Assembly (NCBI RefSeq): GCF_000427885.1
Contig: NZ_ATYW01000021.1
Span: forward strand, 11,824-75,823
Direction of reading: 5' to 3'
Source of the DNA: Glycomyces tenuis DSM 44171
GTDB lineage: Bacteria > Actinomycetota > Actinomycetes > Mycobacteriales > Micromonosporaceae
DNA length: 64,000 nucleotides
The notes under the pieces were generated by a model. It was not told where the DNA came from. It saw only the letters and a program-made list of their open reading frames with translations, and did not search any database. The position numbers were made by a program, and so were the translations under genes. Of this stretch, positions 35,099-43,601 are shown in pieces (position 1 is the stretch's first letter; the number at the start of each line of letters is the position of its first letter).

Positions 35099-36298
35099 TC
35101 ACAGCAGTCGCGGCTGCTCAGGGCCCGAACGCGTCACGGGAACCATCCCGAAAGGACTGAACAGGCCCTGGTCCACTTCGGCCAGCAGCGGGGAGCCCTC
35201 GCCGGTGTGGCTGACGTAGGCCAGATCGCGGGTGCGGCTGAGCGCCACGTACAGCTCCCGGCGGGCCTCGGGCGTGTTCGGCCACGCCTCGGCGGTCATC
35301 CCCGTCAGGCACACCACCCGGTACTCCTCGTCGGCGGCCTCGGCGACCGAGATGCCGCCGGGCCCGATCACGGCCAGCTCGTCGTCGTCGACCCCGAGCT
35401 CGGCCAGGCGGTCGGTGAGCCGCTCGACGAAGCGCTTCTCGTCCTCATCGTCGACCGCGTAGCACCGGCCGATCCCCGAGCCCTCGAGCGCCGGACGCTG
35501 CGGCTGGGTGAGCCTGCCGGGGACGCGGCTGATCGGCTCGATGACCTGGGAGGCGGCGACGAGGACCGCGGCCGGGCTGCGGTGGTTGCGCGACAGGCGC
35601 ACGACGTGGGCGTGCGAGAACCGCTCGGCGAAGGCGCCGAACGCGGCCGGGCCGCCCTCGCGCAGCGCCGAGTCGGGGTCGCCGGTGGCGGTGACGTCGG
35701 CTTCGGCGCCGCGGTGCTCCATCAGCCGCCGGTACAGCCGCATGGGCATGACCGGCAGGTCGTCGATGAACAGGTGCCCCAGCTCCGGCGGCGCCTCGCC
35801 CGCGAAGTCGTCGAACTCGGCGACGGTGATCGCCGCGGCCTCGCCGCCGAGGAGGGCGCCCAGCTCCCGGCGGATGCGGGCGGCGCCGGCGGTGGAGGCG
35901 GCCAGGACGAGGCACTGCGCGGCGGGCACGCCGAGCTCTTGGACGAGGTAGGCGACCCGCCGGATGAGCAGATGGGTCTTGCCGGTGCCGGGCGAGGCGT
36001 TCACGAGCAGCGGGCCGGGCCCGGCCGAGGCGGCCACGCGCTGCATCGCGTCCAGGGAGTCGAGCAGGCCCGCGCCCACCTCGTCCATGCCTGTGAGCAG
36101 TGGAGCGGAGTCCTGCCACGGGTCGCGGGACGGTGTGGTGGGCGCCGGGTCGGGCATCGGGACGGCCTCGCGCGCGGATCTGAGGTGCGGCCTGCTCGAC
36201 CGGCGCCGCTTCTCGGCGGTGGTCCGCATGTCCGCTGACAGCTCGAACAGCGGGGACGCCACCTGTGGTCTCGTTCGTTCATCAGGACGGCGCACCAC
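35099..36298 (-). CDS. Small UvrD-like superfamily 1 ATPase
   Basis: The 399-residue protein carries SF1 helicase motifs: Walker A NASPGTGKTHLL (motif I), LVLAASTAGAARIR (Ia), LFIDDLPVMP (motif II variant, DD rather than DExx), GDPDSAL (III), SRNHRSP (IV) and VALSRTRDLAYV (VI). It lacks the 1B/2B insertions of true UvrD and has a DD in motif II, so unwinding activity is doubtful; it may be a reduced helicase or signalling ATPase. The GTG at 36298 follows GAGGA; later Met codons (36229) are possible starts. It lies 92 bp upstream of the ParA-like gene on the same strand. Confidence 0.7.
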   Translation of the reverse strand: MVRRPDERTRPQVASPLFELSADMRTTAEKRRRSSRPHLRSAREAVPMPDPAPTTPSRDPWQDSAPLLTGMDEVGAGLLDSLDAMQRVAASAGPGPLLVNASPGTGKTHLLIRRVAYLVQELGVPAAQCLVLAASTAGAARIRRELGALLGGEAAAITVAEFDDFAGEAPPELGHLFIDDLPVMPMRLYRRLMEHRGAEADVTATGDPDSALREGGPAAFGAFAERFSHAHVVRLSRNHRSPAAVLVAASQVIEPISRVPGRLTQPQRPALEGSGIGRCYAVDDEDEKRFVERLTDRLAELGVDDDELAVIGPGGISVAEAADEEYRVVCLTGMTAEAWPNTPEARRELYVALSRTRDLAYVSHTGEGSPLLAEVDQGLFSPFGMVPVTRSGPEQPRLL

Positions 36299-36390
36299 TG
36301 CATCCTCGCAAATGGGAATCGGCGTCGACCAGGCGGCTCCCGGACAGGAGCGGTCGCCGCCGAGCGGTCATCTGGCATTGATCCTGTACA

Positions 36391-36410
36391 ATATAGGATA
36401 TATCCTATAT
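36391..36410. promoter_or_regulatory. 20 bp perfect AT-rich palindrome, candidate operator
   Basis: ATATAGGATATATCCTATAT is an exact palindrome two bases past the moaD stop and 93 bp before the SF1 ATPase start. On the minus strand it sits between a possible -35 (GCTGAC) and -10 (TATATT), where a bound repressor would block transcription of the ATPase gene. The AT content contrasts sharply with the surroundings. Confidence 0.55.
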
Positions 36411-36412
36411 GG

Positions 36413-36664
36413 TCAGCCGCCCGCGAAAGGCGGAAGAACCTCCACCGTGGCGCCCTCGGCCAGTGGCGCGTCCTCGTCCCGGGCCGCCAGGCCGTCCACG
36501 AGGAGCGTCGAGACCTTCAAGACCCGTTCGAGCTCGTAGCCGTGCCGTTCGGCCAGGATCGTCTTGAGCCCGGCGAGGTCGGCCGCCCGCGCCGTCTCCT
36601 CGGCGGTGCCCGAGGCGGCCTTCGCCCCCGCGAAATAGCGGACCGTCACCACGTTCTCGGCCAT
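36413..36664 (-). CDS. moaD: Molybdopterin synthase small subunit
   Basis: The 83-residue protein has the ubiquitin-like MoaD/ThiS fold: VVTVRYFAGAKAASG at the start, VLKVSTLLVDGLAARDEDAPLAEGATVEVLPPFAGG at the end, with the C-terminal Gly-Gly that is thiocarboxylated. It supplies sulfur for molybdopterin. It starts one base after the moaA stop, so they form an operon. Confidence 0.9.
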   Translation of the reverse strand: MAENVVTVRYFAGAKAASGTAEETARAADLAGLKTILAERHGYELERVLKVSTLLVDGLAARDEDAPLAEGATVEVLPPFAGG

Positions 36665-36665
36665 C

Positions 36666-37721
36666 TCAGCCCCCGATCGCCGACATCGGGCGGGCGGGCT
36701 GGAGGAACGAGGGGTCGTCGATGCCGTGCCCGGGGAGCTTGCCCCACATGGCCTCCCGCCACCGCTCGGCGATCGCCGCGTCGTCCGCGCCCGAGCGGAC
36801 GAGGCCCCGCAGGTCGGTCTCGCCGCGCGCGAACAGGCAGTTGCGGATCTGGCCGTCGGCGGTCAGGCGGGTGCGGTCGCAGTCGCCGCAGAACGGGCGC
36901 GTGACCGAGCCGATGACGCCGACCTTCGCGGGCCCGCCGTCGACCAGCCACGTCTCGGCGGGCGCCGAGCCGCGGTGGGCCGGGTCCGGCACGAGCTCGA
37001 AGACAGTGCGGAGCGAGTCGAGGATCTCCGCGGCGGTGACCATCTCCTCGCGCCGCCACACCCCGGCCGCGTCGAGCGGCATCTGCTCGATGAACCGCAG
37101 CTGATAGCCGTGGTCGACCGCGAAGCGCAGCAGCTCGGGCGCCTCGTCGTCGTTGACGCCGCGCATGAGCACGGTGTTGATCTTGACCGGGGCCAGCCCC
37201 GAGGCCGCGGCGGCCTCCAGGCCGCGGAGCGTCGCCGCGAGCCGGTCGCGTTTGGCGAGCGCCTCGAACCGCTCGGGTTCGAGCGTGTCGAGCGAGACGT
37301 TGACGCGGTCCAGGCCGGCCTCGACGAGCGCGCCGGCGAGCCGGTCCAAGCCGATGGCGTTGGTGGTCAAGGAGATCTCGGGCCTGGGTTCGAGTTTCGC
37401 GACGGCGGCGACGATGCCCGGCAGCCCCGGCCGCAGCAGCGGCTCGCCGCCGGTGAAGCGCACTTCGCGCACGCCCAGCTCCTCCACGGCGACGCCGACG
37501 AGGCGGATCACCTCGTCATCGGTGAGCAGCGTCGGCTTCGGCAGCCACGGCAGCCCGGCCTCGGGCATGCAGTAGGTGCAGCGCAGGTTGCACCGGTCGG
37601 TCAGCGAGACCCGCAGGTCGGTGGCCGTCCGGCCGTGGCGGTCGCGGAGGGCGCCAGGCGACGGCTGGCGGGCGCCGCCGAGAGCGGGCGTTCGCGCTGG
37701 GCCGTTGGTCGTTGCTGGCAT
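36666..37721 (-). CDS. moaA: GTP 3',8-cyclase MoaA
   Basis: The 351-residue radical SAM enzyme makes the first molybdopterin intermediate from GTP. The N-terminal cluster is in DRCNLRCTYCMPE (Cys 44, 48, 51), the GGEPLLRP motif binds SAM, NVSLDTLEPERF is conserved, and the second cluster is supplied by RPFCGDCDRTRLT and RNCLF. The C-terminal Gly-Gly needed for activity is present (SAIGG). The pathway partner MobA is encoded at 20 kb. Confidence 0.96.
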   Translation of the reverse strand: MPATTNGPARTPALGGARQPSPGALRDRHGRTATDLRVSLTDRCNLRCTYCMPEAGLPWLPKPTLLTDDEVIRLVGVAVEELGVREVRFTGGEPLLRPGLPGIVAAVAKLEPRPEISLTTNAIGLDRLAGALVEAGLDRVNVSLDTLEPERFEALAKRDRLAATLRGLEAAAASGLAPVKINTVLMRGVNDDEAPELLRFAVDHGYQLRFIEQMPLDAAGVWRREEMVTAAEILDSLRTVFELVPDPAHRGSAPAETWLVDGGPAKVGVIGSVTRPFCGDCDRTRLTADGQIRNCLFARGETDLRGLVRSGADDAAIAERWREAMWGKLPGHGIDDPSFLQPARPMSAIGG

Positions 37722-37854
37722 GACTCGAGCCTAATGCGCCTCTGTGACAGGTTCGTAAAATGAGACGCGTTTCCCACTTTCCGGGCGAGATGTCAGCGGT
37801 TCGCAAGGTGGCGCGCCCCCAAGCGCCGAGCGGCCCGACCGCCGCGTCCTCCAG

Positions 37855-37883
37855 TTGACACCCGTCGATATCTCTCATAGCAT
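37855..37883 (+). promoter_or_regulatory. Promoter of the GH10 xylanase gene
   Basis: TTGACA at 37855-37860, exactly 17 nt, then TAGCAT at 37878-37883 form one of the best promoters in the window. The predicted start near 37890 precedes the operator-like inverted repeat. The rest of 37722-37854 shows nothing distinct. Confidence 0.65.
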
Positions 37884-37898
37884 GACGGGGCCCCGATT

Positions 37899-37927
37899 GA
37901 AAGTTTCATGAATTCACTGAAACTTTC
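37899..37927. promoter_or_regulatory. Inverted-repeat operator for the GH10 xylanase gene
   Basis: GAAAGTTTCA (37899-37908) and TGAAACTTTC (37918-37927) are exact reverse complements around a 9 nt spacer and lie just downstream of the predicted transcription start, a road-block position. GAAA-TTTC elements of this type have been described before Streptomyces xylanase genes. A related element occurs upstream of the GH11 gene at 5724-5738. Confidence 0.6.
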
Positions 37928-37966
37928 GGAATCCCGAAATCCCTCCTCCTTCGGAGCTGAAGCACA

Positions 37967-40330
37967 ATGAACGATCGAACCCCTTCCCTGCGACGACGCC
38001 TGCGCGCGTTCGCCGCCGGAGCGCTGGTGCTGCCCTCGGCGGCCCTCGCGCTCGCCTCACCCGCAGCGGCCCAGGACGCCACCGTCGTCTACTCGGCCGA
38101 CTTCGAGGACGGCCAGGTCGGCGACTGGGCCCCCCGCGGCCCGGTCACCCTCGCCGTCGAGGACGGCGCCCTGCTGACCACCGGCCGCGAGGCCGACTGG
38201 AACGGCCCCTCCCTCGACATCACCGAGCACATCGCCCCCGGCGGGCAGTACGAGATCGCCCTGTCCGCGCGCTTCGCCGACGGCAGCGCCGGCGAGCAGC
38301 TCTCCGTCACCGTCCAACGCGAATCCGGCGGCGAGACCAGCTACGACAGCGTCGTCTTCCAGGCCGCCGCCGGCGCCGACTGGACCGAGCTCAGCGGCGA
38401 GTACAGCATCGCCGCGCCCGCCGACAAGCTCACCCTCTACGTCGAGTCCCCGACCGTCGAGGCCTCCTACCTCATCGACGACGTCGCCATCACCGAGCTC
38501 GCCCCGCCCGGCATCGAAGAGGACATCCCCTCCCTCAAGGACTTCCTCGCCGACGACTTCCTCATCGGCGCGGCCATCGACTCACGCGACATCGTCGGCT
38601 CCTACGGCCAGCTGCTGAACAAGCACTTCAACTCCATCAGCGCCGAGAACCACATGAAGCCCGAGGCGATCCAGCCCACCGAAGGCGAGTTCACCTGGGC
38701 CGAGGCCGACCAGCTCGTCGAATACGCCGAGGCGAACGGCATGCGCGTCTGGGGCCACGTCCTGGTCTGGCACAGCCAGACCCCCGACTGGTGGTTCCAG
38801 TACCCCGAAGGCCACCCGAACGCCGGCGAGCCGATCGGGAACTCCGAAGAGGACCGCCAGATCATGCGCGACCGCCTCGCCGCCCACATGGGCGCCATCG
38901 CCGACCGCTACGGCGACCGCATCTGGGCCTGGGACGTGGTCAACGAGGTCATCAGCGACAACAACGCCGAGGTCTACCGCCAGAGCCGCTGGTACGAGAT
39001 CTTCGACGGCACCTCCTACATCAACGACGCCTTCGACATCGCCCGCGAGCAGTTCGACGAGGCCGGCGCCACCGACGTGAAGCTGTTCATCAACGACTAC
39101 GGCACCGAGAACCCCGGCAAGCGGGACAACCTCTACAACCTGGTCGAGGACCTCCTCGCCGACGGCGCCCCCGTCGACGGCGTCGGCCACCAGACCCACA
39201 TCAACCTCAACACCTCGATCCAGCAGATCGAGGACTCGATCGTCAAGTTCGACCAGCTCGGCGTCCTCCAGGTGATCACCGAGCTCGACGTCGTCATCGG
39301 CGCCCCCGTCGAAGGCGAGGAGTTCCCCGAGTACGAGGCCAGGCTCATCGAGCAGGGCCACTACTACCGCGACCTGTTCGAAGTCTTCCGCGAGCACGCC
39401 GACAAGATCGAGCTGGTGACCGTCTGGGGCCTCCACGACGGCCGCACCTGGCAGCGGTCCCGCGAGACGCCCAGGCCGCTGGAGAGCCCGCTGCTGTTCG
39501 ACGACCGACTCCAGTCCAAGTGGGCCTACTGGGGCATCGTCGACCCGAGCGTCCTGCCCGAGGTCCCCGACACCGAGGAACCCGAGTACGCCCGCGTGCA
39601 GGTCCCGCGCGCCGACACCGCTCCGGTCGTCGACGGCGAGACCGACGACGTCTGGTCCTCGGCATCGACGGTCACCACCGAGGTCACCGTCGAAGGCAGC
39701 CCCGACGGCGCCAAGGCCGAGGTCTCGCTCCTGTGGGACGAGACCGCGGTCTACGCCATGTTCGAAGTGGACGACGCGGTGCTCGACGACACCAGCGCCA
39801 ACGCCTACGAGCAGGACTCGATCGAGGTGTTCCTGGGCCCGGGCAACACCCGCACCGGCGGCTACGGCGAGATGGACGGCCAGTACCGCGTCAACTTCGA
39901 CAACGTGGTCAGCGTCGGCGCCAACGGCCCCGACGCGGGCGAGCTCACCAGCGCGACCGCTCTGACCGACGGCGGCTACCGCGTGGAACTGGCGATCGCG
40001 CTCGCCCCCGAGTTCGCCGAGGTCGGCGTCGAGCAGGGCCTCGAACTCCAGGTGAACGACGCCGCCGACGGCGCGCGCACCGCCGTCCACACCTGGTACG
40101 ACCCGACCGGCCAGTCCTGGAACACCAACGCCAACTGGGGCATCGCCGAGTTCGTCGAAGAGCTCGACGCGCCTCCCGGCGGCGGTGACGGGGACGGCGA
40201 CGGCAAGCTCCCGGTGACCGGGCTCGGCCTCGCCGGCGGCATCGCCGCCGCGGCGGCGATGCTCGCGGCCGGAGCGGTCGTCCTGTGGACGGTGCGCCGC
40301 CGCCGCACCGCCGCGAACTGGGGCGAGTGA
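37967..40330 (+). CDS. Cell-wall-anchored GH10 endo-xylanase with N- and C-terminal carbohydrate-binding modules
   Basis: The 787-residue precursor has a signal peptide (cleaved near AAAQD), a CBM4/9-like or CBM22-like jelly roll (residues about 40-185), a GH10 barrel (about 190-530) with acid/base Glu327 in WDVVNEV and nucleophile Glu439 in VITELDV, a CBM9-like domain (about 545-725), a Gly/Asp linker and a sorting signal LPVTG (748-752), hydrophobic helix and RRRR tail. It should be fixed to peptidoglycan by a sortase; a class E sortase is encoded at 11.7-12.7 kb. The ATG at 37967 follows GGAG. It works with the soluble GH11 enzyme on xylan. Confidence 0.94.
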   Translation: MNDRTPSLRRRLRAFAAGALVLPSAALALASPAAAQDATVVYSADFEDGQVGDWAPRGPVTLAVEDGALLTTGREADWNGPSLDITEHIAPGGQYEIALSARFADGSAGEQLSVTVQRESGGETSYDSVVFQAAAGADWTELSGEYSIAAPADKLTLYVESPTVEASYLIDDVAITELAPPGIEEDIPSLKDFLADDFLIGAAIDSRDIVGSYGQLLNKHFNSISAENHMKPEAIQPTEGEFTWAEADQLVEYAEANGMRVWGHVLVWHSQTPDWWFQYPEGHPNAGEPIGNSEEDRQIMRDRLAAHMGAIADRYGDRIWAWDVVNEVISDNNAEVYRQSRWYEIFDGTSYINDAFDIAREQFDEAGATDVKLFINDYGTENPGKRDNLYNLVEDLLADGAPVDGVGHQTHINLNTSIQQIEDSIVKFDQLGVLQVITELDVVIGAPVEGEEFPEYEARLIEQGHYYRDLFEVFREHADKIELVTVWGLHDGRTWQRSRETPRPLESPLLFDDRLQSKWAYWGIVDPSVLPEVPDTEEPEYARVQVPRADTAPVVDGETDDVWSSASTVTTEVTVEGSPDGAKAEVSLLWDETAVYAMFEVDDAVLDDTSANAYEQDSIEVFLGPGNTRTGGYGEMDGQYRVNFDNVVSVGANGPDAGELTSATALTDGGYRVELAIALAPEFAEVGVEQGLELQVNDAADGARTAVHTWYDPTGQSWNTNANWGIAEFVEELDAPPGGGDGDGDGKLPVTGLGLAGGIAAAAAMLAAGAVVLWTVRRRRTAANWGE

Positions 40331-40386
40331 AAGACGCGCTGAGAGCCGCCCTCGACCCTGTTGAGGAGTGTCGGTGATCAGTGAAC

Positions 40387-40412
40387 GGGGCGGCGGCTTG
40401 CGCCGCCGCCCC
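40387..40412. terminator. Bidirectional terminator hairpin
   Basis: GGGGCGGCGGC (40387-40397) pairs with GCCGCCGCCCC (40402-40412) across a 4 nt loop, between the convergent GH10 and excalibur genes. It can serve both. Confidence 0.65.
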
Positions 40413-40435
40413 GCGCTCAAGCGTTACCGGTCTTG

Positions 40436-40858
40436 CTATTCGCATCCGATGCCGTCGTTGTCGGCGTCGAGGTGCGGGCCGAAACCGTGATCGCTCTCGA
40501 GGACGGGAGCCGCTCCGGCTGCGCGGGCCGCGTCGCAGTTCTCGTAGGCGAACCCGGAATCCTCGGTATCGGGATCCGCGGTACCGGGCTCCTCCGCCGG
40601 CGATTCGCCAGCGTCGTCGTCCGACTCCTCCGCCATCGTTTCGTGGTCGCCCGTGTCGGTCGGCTGGACGTCGACCAGTTCGAAGTTGTGGGCGGTTTCG
40701 CGCTCTTGCGTCTGATCTCCGGGCGAAGTCGCGATGACGCCCAGGACGAGCGCCATGACTCCTGCTGTTTCGAGCAGTGCCCGAAGCAATGGGCGATTGC
40801 GGTGGGAAAGCTTTTTGTGCCGTCTTTTGTGGATTGACGGCGAGGATGGTGATTGCAT
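40436..40858 (-). CDS. Excalibur calcium-binding domain protein
   Basis: The 140-residue protein has a basic N-terminus, one membrane helix or uncleaved signal (LLRALLETAGVMALVLGVIA), an acidic Asp/Glu/Pro-rich linker and a C-terminal excalibur motif: YENCDAARAAGAAPVLESD then HLDADNDGIGCE, with paired Cys and the DxDxDG calcium loop. These are extracytoplasmic modules common on actinobacterial surface proteins; the role is unknown. GGAGG precedes the ATG at 40858. Confidence 0.88.
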   Translation of the reverse strand: MQSPSSPSIHKRRHKKLSHRNRPLLRALLETAGVMALVLGVIATSPGDQTQERETAHNFELVDVQPTDTGDHETMAEESDDDAGESPAEEPGTADPDTEDSGFAYENCDAARAAGAAPVLESDHGFGPHLDADNDGIGCE

Positions 40859-41219
40859 CACTACCTCCAATAGCAACGCTGTCGTGCTATTCGAAGATCC
40901 CTCTGGGATCCTTCCTCGAACAGGATAGGGCGGCGGCTCGCATCGATCACGAAGATCATGAATTGAGTTCAGTCCTTTGGTCGCGACCGGCGGAGGGGCG
41001 CGTTTCGGACGCTTTCGGCACAGGTCGATCATGTCGAAGGCAACCAAAGAACGCGTCGGCCAGGCGTGGAGTCGGCAGTGCTTTGTCTGGTCTCTGGCGA
41101 TGCTTTGGTATTACCGGTCGTTTGTCGGTTTCCCGTGCCCATGGCTGCTGCGGGCCCCGAGCATCGCCGTGGCGGGTGCCGAGCTGCTGCGCGTTCACGG
41201 CCGGGTCCCGCCGGGCCGA
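40859..41219. other. 361 bp intergenic region upstream of the excalibur gene
   Basis: No gene is supported. The first 120 bases, of lower GC, should hold the leftward excalibur promoter and include the hairpin GATCCC-tct-GGGATC near 40898-40912. The remainder, up to the stop of the fructosamine kinase gene, has frames without family sequence. Confidence 0.45.
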
Positions 41220-42116
41220 TCAGGTGTACCCGGCGACCAGTTTCATGAGCTGGGGGCGGAACGACCTGCCGAACAGCGTCGTGTGGACCAGCAGCGGGAA
41301 CAGCTGGTGGAGCCCGATGCGCTCCTCCCAGCCGTCGGCGAGCGGGCGCACCTCGCCGTACCCGGCGAGGATCGCGTCCAACAGCGGCACCCCGCCCCAC
41401 AACCGCAGGTTCGCCAGGTCGGTCTCGCGGTGCCCGCCGTGCGCGGCCGGGTCGATCATCCAGGCCCGCTCATATCCCCAGTGGACATTGCCCCACCACA
41501 GGTCGCCGTGCGTGCGCGCGGGCGGCTCCTCCGGCCCGGCCAGACCCGGCAGCCGCGCCGCGAGCGCCTCGACGGCGGCGACGTCGGCCGCGTCGAGCGC
41601 GCCGTTGTCGCGCGAGGGCCGCAGGTACGGCTCGATGCGCCTGGCGGCGAACCACTCGGCCCAAGTGGCGCCGTCCGGCTCGTTGTCCATGAACGTCTCG
41701 CCGATGTAGCCCCGCCACGGCGCGCCGAACCGCTCGGCTCCCGCGCCGTGCATGCGCGCGAGTTCGCGGCCCAGCTCGGCGGCGTGCTCGGCACTCGGCT
41801 CGGCCGGCTCGATCCACGGCTCGACGAGGAGCCGCTCGTCGGCGTACAGCACCGGTACCACCGCTTCGCTGGCTTCCGCGAGCCAGCGCAGCCCGTTCGC
41901 CTCGGCCGCCAGGTAGTCGCCGCCGCCGTCGGCGATCTTGGCGAACACCGAGGCGCCGTCGTCGAAGGTGAGCCGCTGCGCCGAAGCCCCCGCGAGCACC
42001 GGGGAGGCCTGCGGCATCGTGAAGTCGCTCGCCTTCACCGGAGTGGTGCGGATGCGCTGGTGCTCGATGAGCTCGGGCAGCAGCCGCCACCGGTCTGCGT
42101 CTGGGGCTCGTTCCAC
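41220..42116 (-). CDS. Fructosamine kinase family protein
   Basis: The 298-residue protein has the protein-kinase-like fold of fructosamine-3-kinases, which phosphorylate glycated amines for repair. Visible motifs are DGASVFAKIADGG (ATP lysine), EANGLRWLAEA, the catalytic RTHGDLWWGNVHW near residue 200 and MIDPAAHGGHRETDLA (metal-binding Asp). Length is normal. The GTG at 42116 lacks a strong ribosome-binding site; an ATG at 42017 would shorten it by 33 residues. It diverges from the sulfotransferase gene by 83 bp. Confidence 0.86.
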   Translation of the reverse strand: MERAPDADRWRLLPELIEHQRIRTTPVKASDFTMPQASPVLAGASAQRLTFDDGASVFAKIADGGGDYLAAEANGLRWLAEASEAVVPVLYADERLLVEPWIEPAEPSAEHAAELGRELARMHGAGAERFGAPWRGYIGETFMDNEPDGATWAEWFAARRIEPYLRPSRDNGALDAADVAAVEALAARLPGLAGPEEPPARTHGDLWWGNVHWGYERAWMIDPAAHGGHRETDLANLRLWGGVPLLDAILAGYGEVRPLADGWEERIGLHQLFPLLVHTTLFGRSFRPQLMKLVAGYT

Positions 42117-42199
42117 GCGCCCAATCTAGCGGAGGGCGACGCGGCGCCTCCGATGTGCAAAACTCTTCGTGTTCACCCCTCGCCGCCCCGGAGGCCCCC

Positions 42200-43393
42200 A
42201 TGCGCCGCACCGCCCGCTGGCTCCCCGTCGCCAACGCCCTGAGCGCCTCGCACGTGCGCCGCCAGCGGGCCCGAGCCGCCCAGGTCTTCGACCGCATGGT
42301 CCGCAAAGCGGAGCGGCAGTCCGGGGCCGACGCCGGCATCGCCGCCGAATTCGTCGACTCCTACCGCCTCCTGCTCGGCGAGGTCGCCCGGCAGGAGACC
42401 CTCTCGGCGATCGGCTGGCAGGGCTACATCGACGACCTGACCCGCCGCATGACCAACCACCTGCGCGTCGAGCGGCTCATCGCCGAGGACCCCGAGATCG
42501 CCGACGAGCCGATCGAGCGGCCCGTCGTCGTCGTGGGCCTGCCGCGAACGGCCACCACCCTCGCCCACAAGGTCCTCCTCGCCCCCGAGGGCAACCGGGC
42601 GCCGCTGATGTGGGAGCTGATGAACACCCACCGCGGCGACATCGACCCGCAGCTGCGAGCCGAACTCGTCAAGGACGCCCAGACGATGGCGAGTCTGGCG
42701 AGCAAGGCCTCCCCGGTATGGGACCTCATCCACCCGATGAACGCCCTCCAACCCGAGGAGTGCGTCTTCGCCCTGCCCCACGGCTACGGCTTCTACACGC
42801 GCTCGGCCATGCCCGGCTACCGGAAGTTCATCGACGAACGCGACTACACCGGCGACTACGAGCACCTCAAGCGCGTCCTCCAGGTGCTCCAGTGGAACCG
42901 GCCGAAGCGGCGCTGGGTGCTCAAATGCCCGTTCCACCTGTTCAACCTCGACGTCCTGCTCGGAGTCTTCGCCGACGCGACGATCGTGTGGACGCACCGG
43001 GACCCCTCGACCGCCATGGGCTCGTGGTGCTCCCTGGTGGAGACCGGCCGGGCCCTGCACCACCGCCGCTACGACCCCTCGACGATCGGCCCCGAATGGC
43101 TGGAGATCCTCTCGCGCGGCGTGGCCGCCGCCCGCGAGGTGCGCGCGAAGTCTTCCGAGGAACGGTTCGTCGACGTCCCCTACCACTCGCTGACGGCCGA
43201 GCCGCACACGTTCCTGCCCGGGCTGTTCGAACGGCTGGACATGCCCTGGACCGAGGCCGAGGCGGACAAGCTCGACAAGGCCCTGGCGCGGCCGGGGACA
43301 CGCCGCGGCCACGAATACGACCTGTCGCGGTACGGCATCGGCCTCGGCGACGTCGAGGCCGCCTTCGGCGACTACGTCCGCCTCGGCACCTGA
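42200..43393 (+). CDS. Sulfotransferase family protein
   Basis: The 397-residue protein resembles the large bacterial Sulfotransfer_3 family. The PAPS 5'-phosphate loop is VVVVGLPRTATTLAHKVL near residue 115, the 3'-phosphate motif is IVWTHRDPSTAMGSWC near 275, and RWVLKCPFHLFNLD supplies the conserved Lys. Substrate is unknown; such proteins often act on lipids or glycolipids. GGAGG lies 5 nt before the ATG at 42200. Stands alone. Confidence 0.88.
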   Translation: MRRTARWLPVANALSASHVRRQRARAAQVFDRMVRKAERQSGADAGIAAEFVDSYRLLLGEVARQETLSAIGWQGYIDDLTRRMTNHLRVERLIAEDPEIADEPIERPVVVVGLPRTATTLAHKVLLAPEGNRAPLMWELMNTHRGDIDPQLRAELVKDAQTMASLASKASPVWDLIHPMNALQPEECVFALPHGYGFYTRSAMPGYRKFIDERDYTGDYEHLKRVLQVLQWNRPKRRWVLKCPFHLFNLDVLLGVFADATIVWTHRDPSTAMGSWCSLVETGRALHHRRYDPSTIGPEWLEILSRGVAAAREVRAKSSEERFVDVPYHSLTAEPHTFLPGLFERLDMPWTEAEADKLDKALARPGTRRGHEYDLSRYGIGLGDVEAAFGDYVRLGT

Positions 43394-43451
43394 CGGCGAA
43401 GGCACCGCGGGCCCCGGAGTCACGAGGCGAGCACAGCGAGCGACGTTCCTC

Positions 43452-43457
43452 TATAGT
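43452..43457 (+). promoter_or_regulatory. Putative -10 of the WXG/hydrolase cassette
   Basis: TATAGT at 43452-43457 is followed after about 14 nt by a small hairpin GAATC-gcc-GATTC (43471-43483) and then by TGGAGG before the first ORF. A clear -35 is not seen. Confidence 0.4.
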
Positions 43458-43508
43458 GAAAAACGCCTGAATCGCCGATTCGGACCGTTTCCCCCTGGAG
43501 GTTCCCCT

Positions 43509-43601
43509 ATGACCCGGCGTGCACCCGACCCTGCGTTCTTCGAAGGGACCCGTGACGACGTCGCGGCGTCCCCGGCCCTCCGATCCACCGGCGGGCACTG
43601 A
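43509..43601 (+). CDS. 30-residue leader ORF of the WXG/hydrolase cassette
   Basis: A short frame starts with ATG at 43509, preceded by a strong TGGAGG site, and ends with TGA overlapping the ATG of the next gene (TGATG). The peptide begins MTRRAPDPAFFEGTRDDVA and ends STGGH. The ribosome-binding site and stop-start overlap suggest it is translated and couples translation of the WXG-like gene, or is a small protein in its own right. I do not recognise it. Confidence 0.5.
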   Translation: MTRRAPDPAFFEGTRDDVAASPALRSTGGH

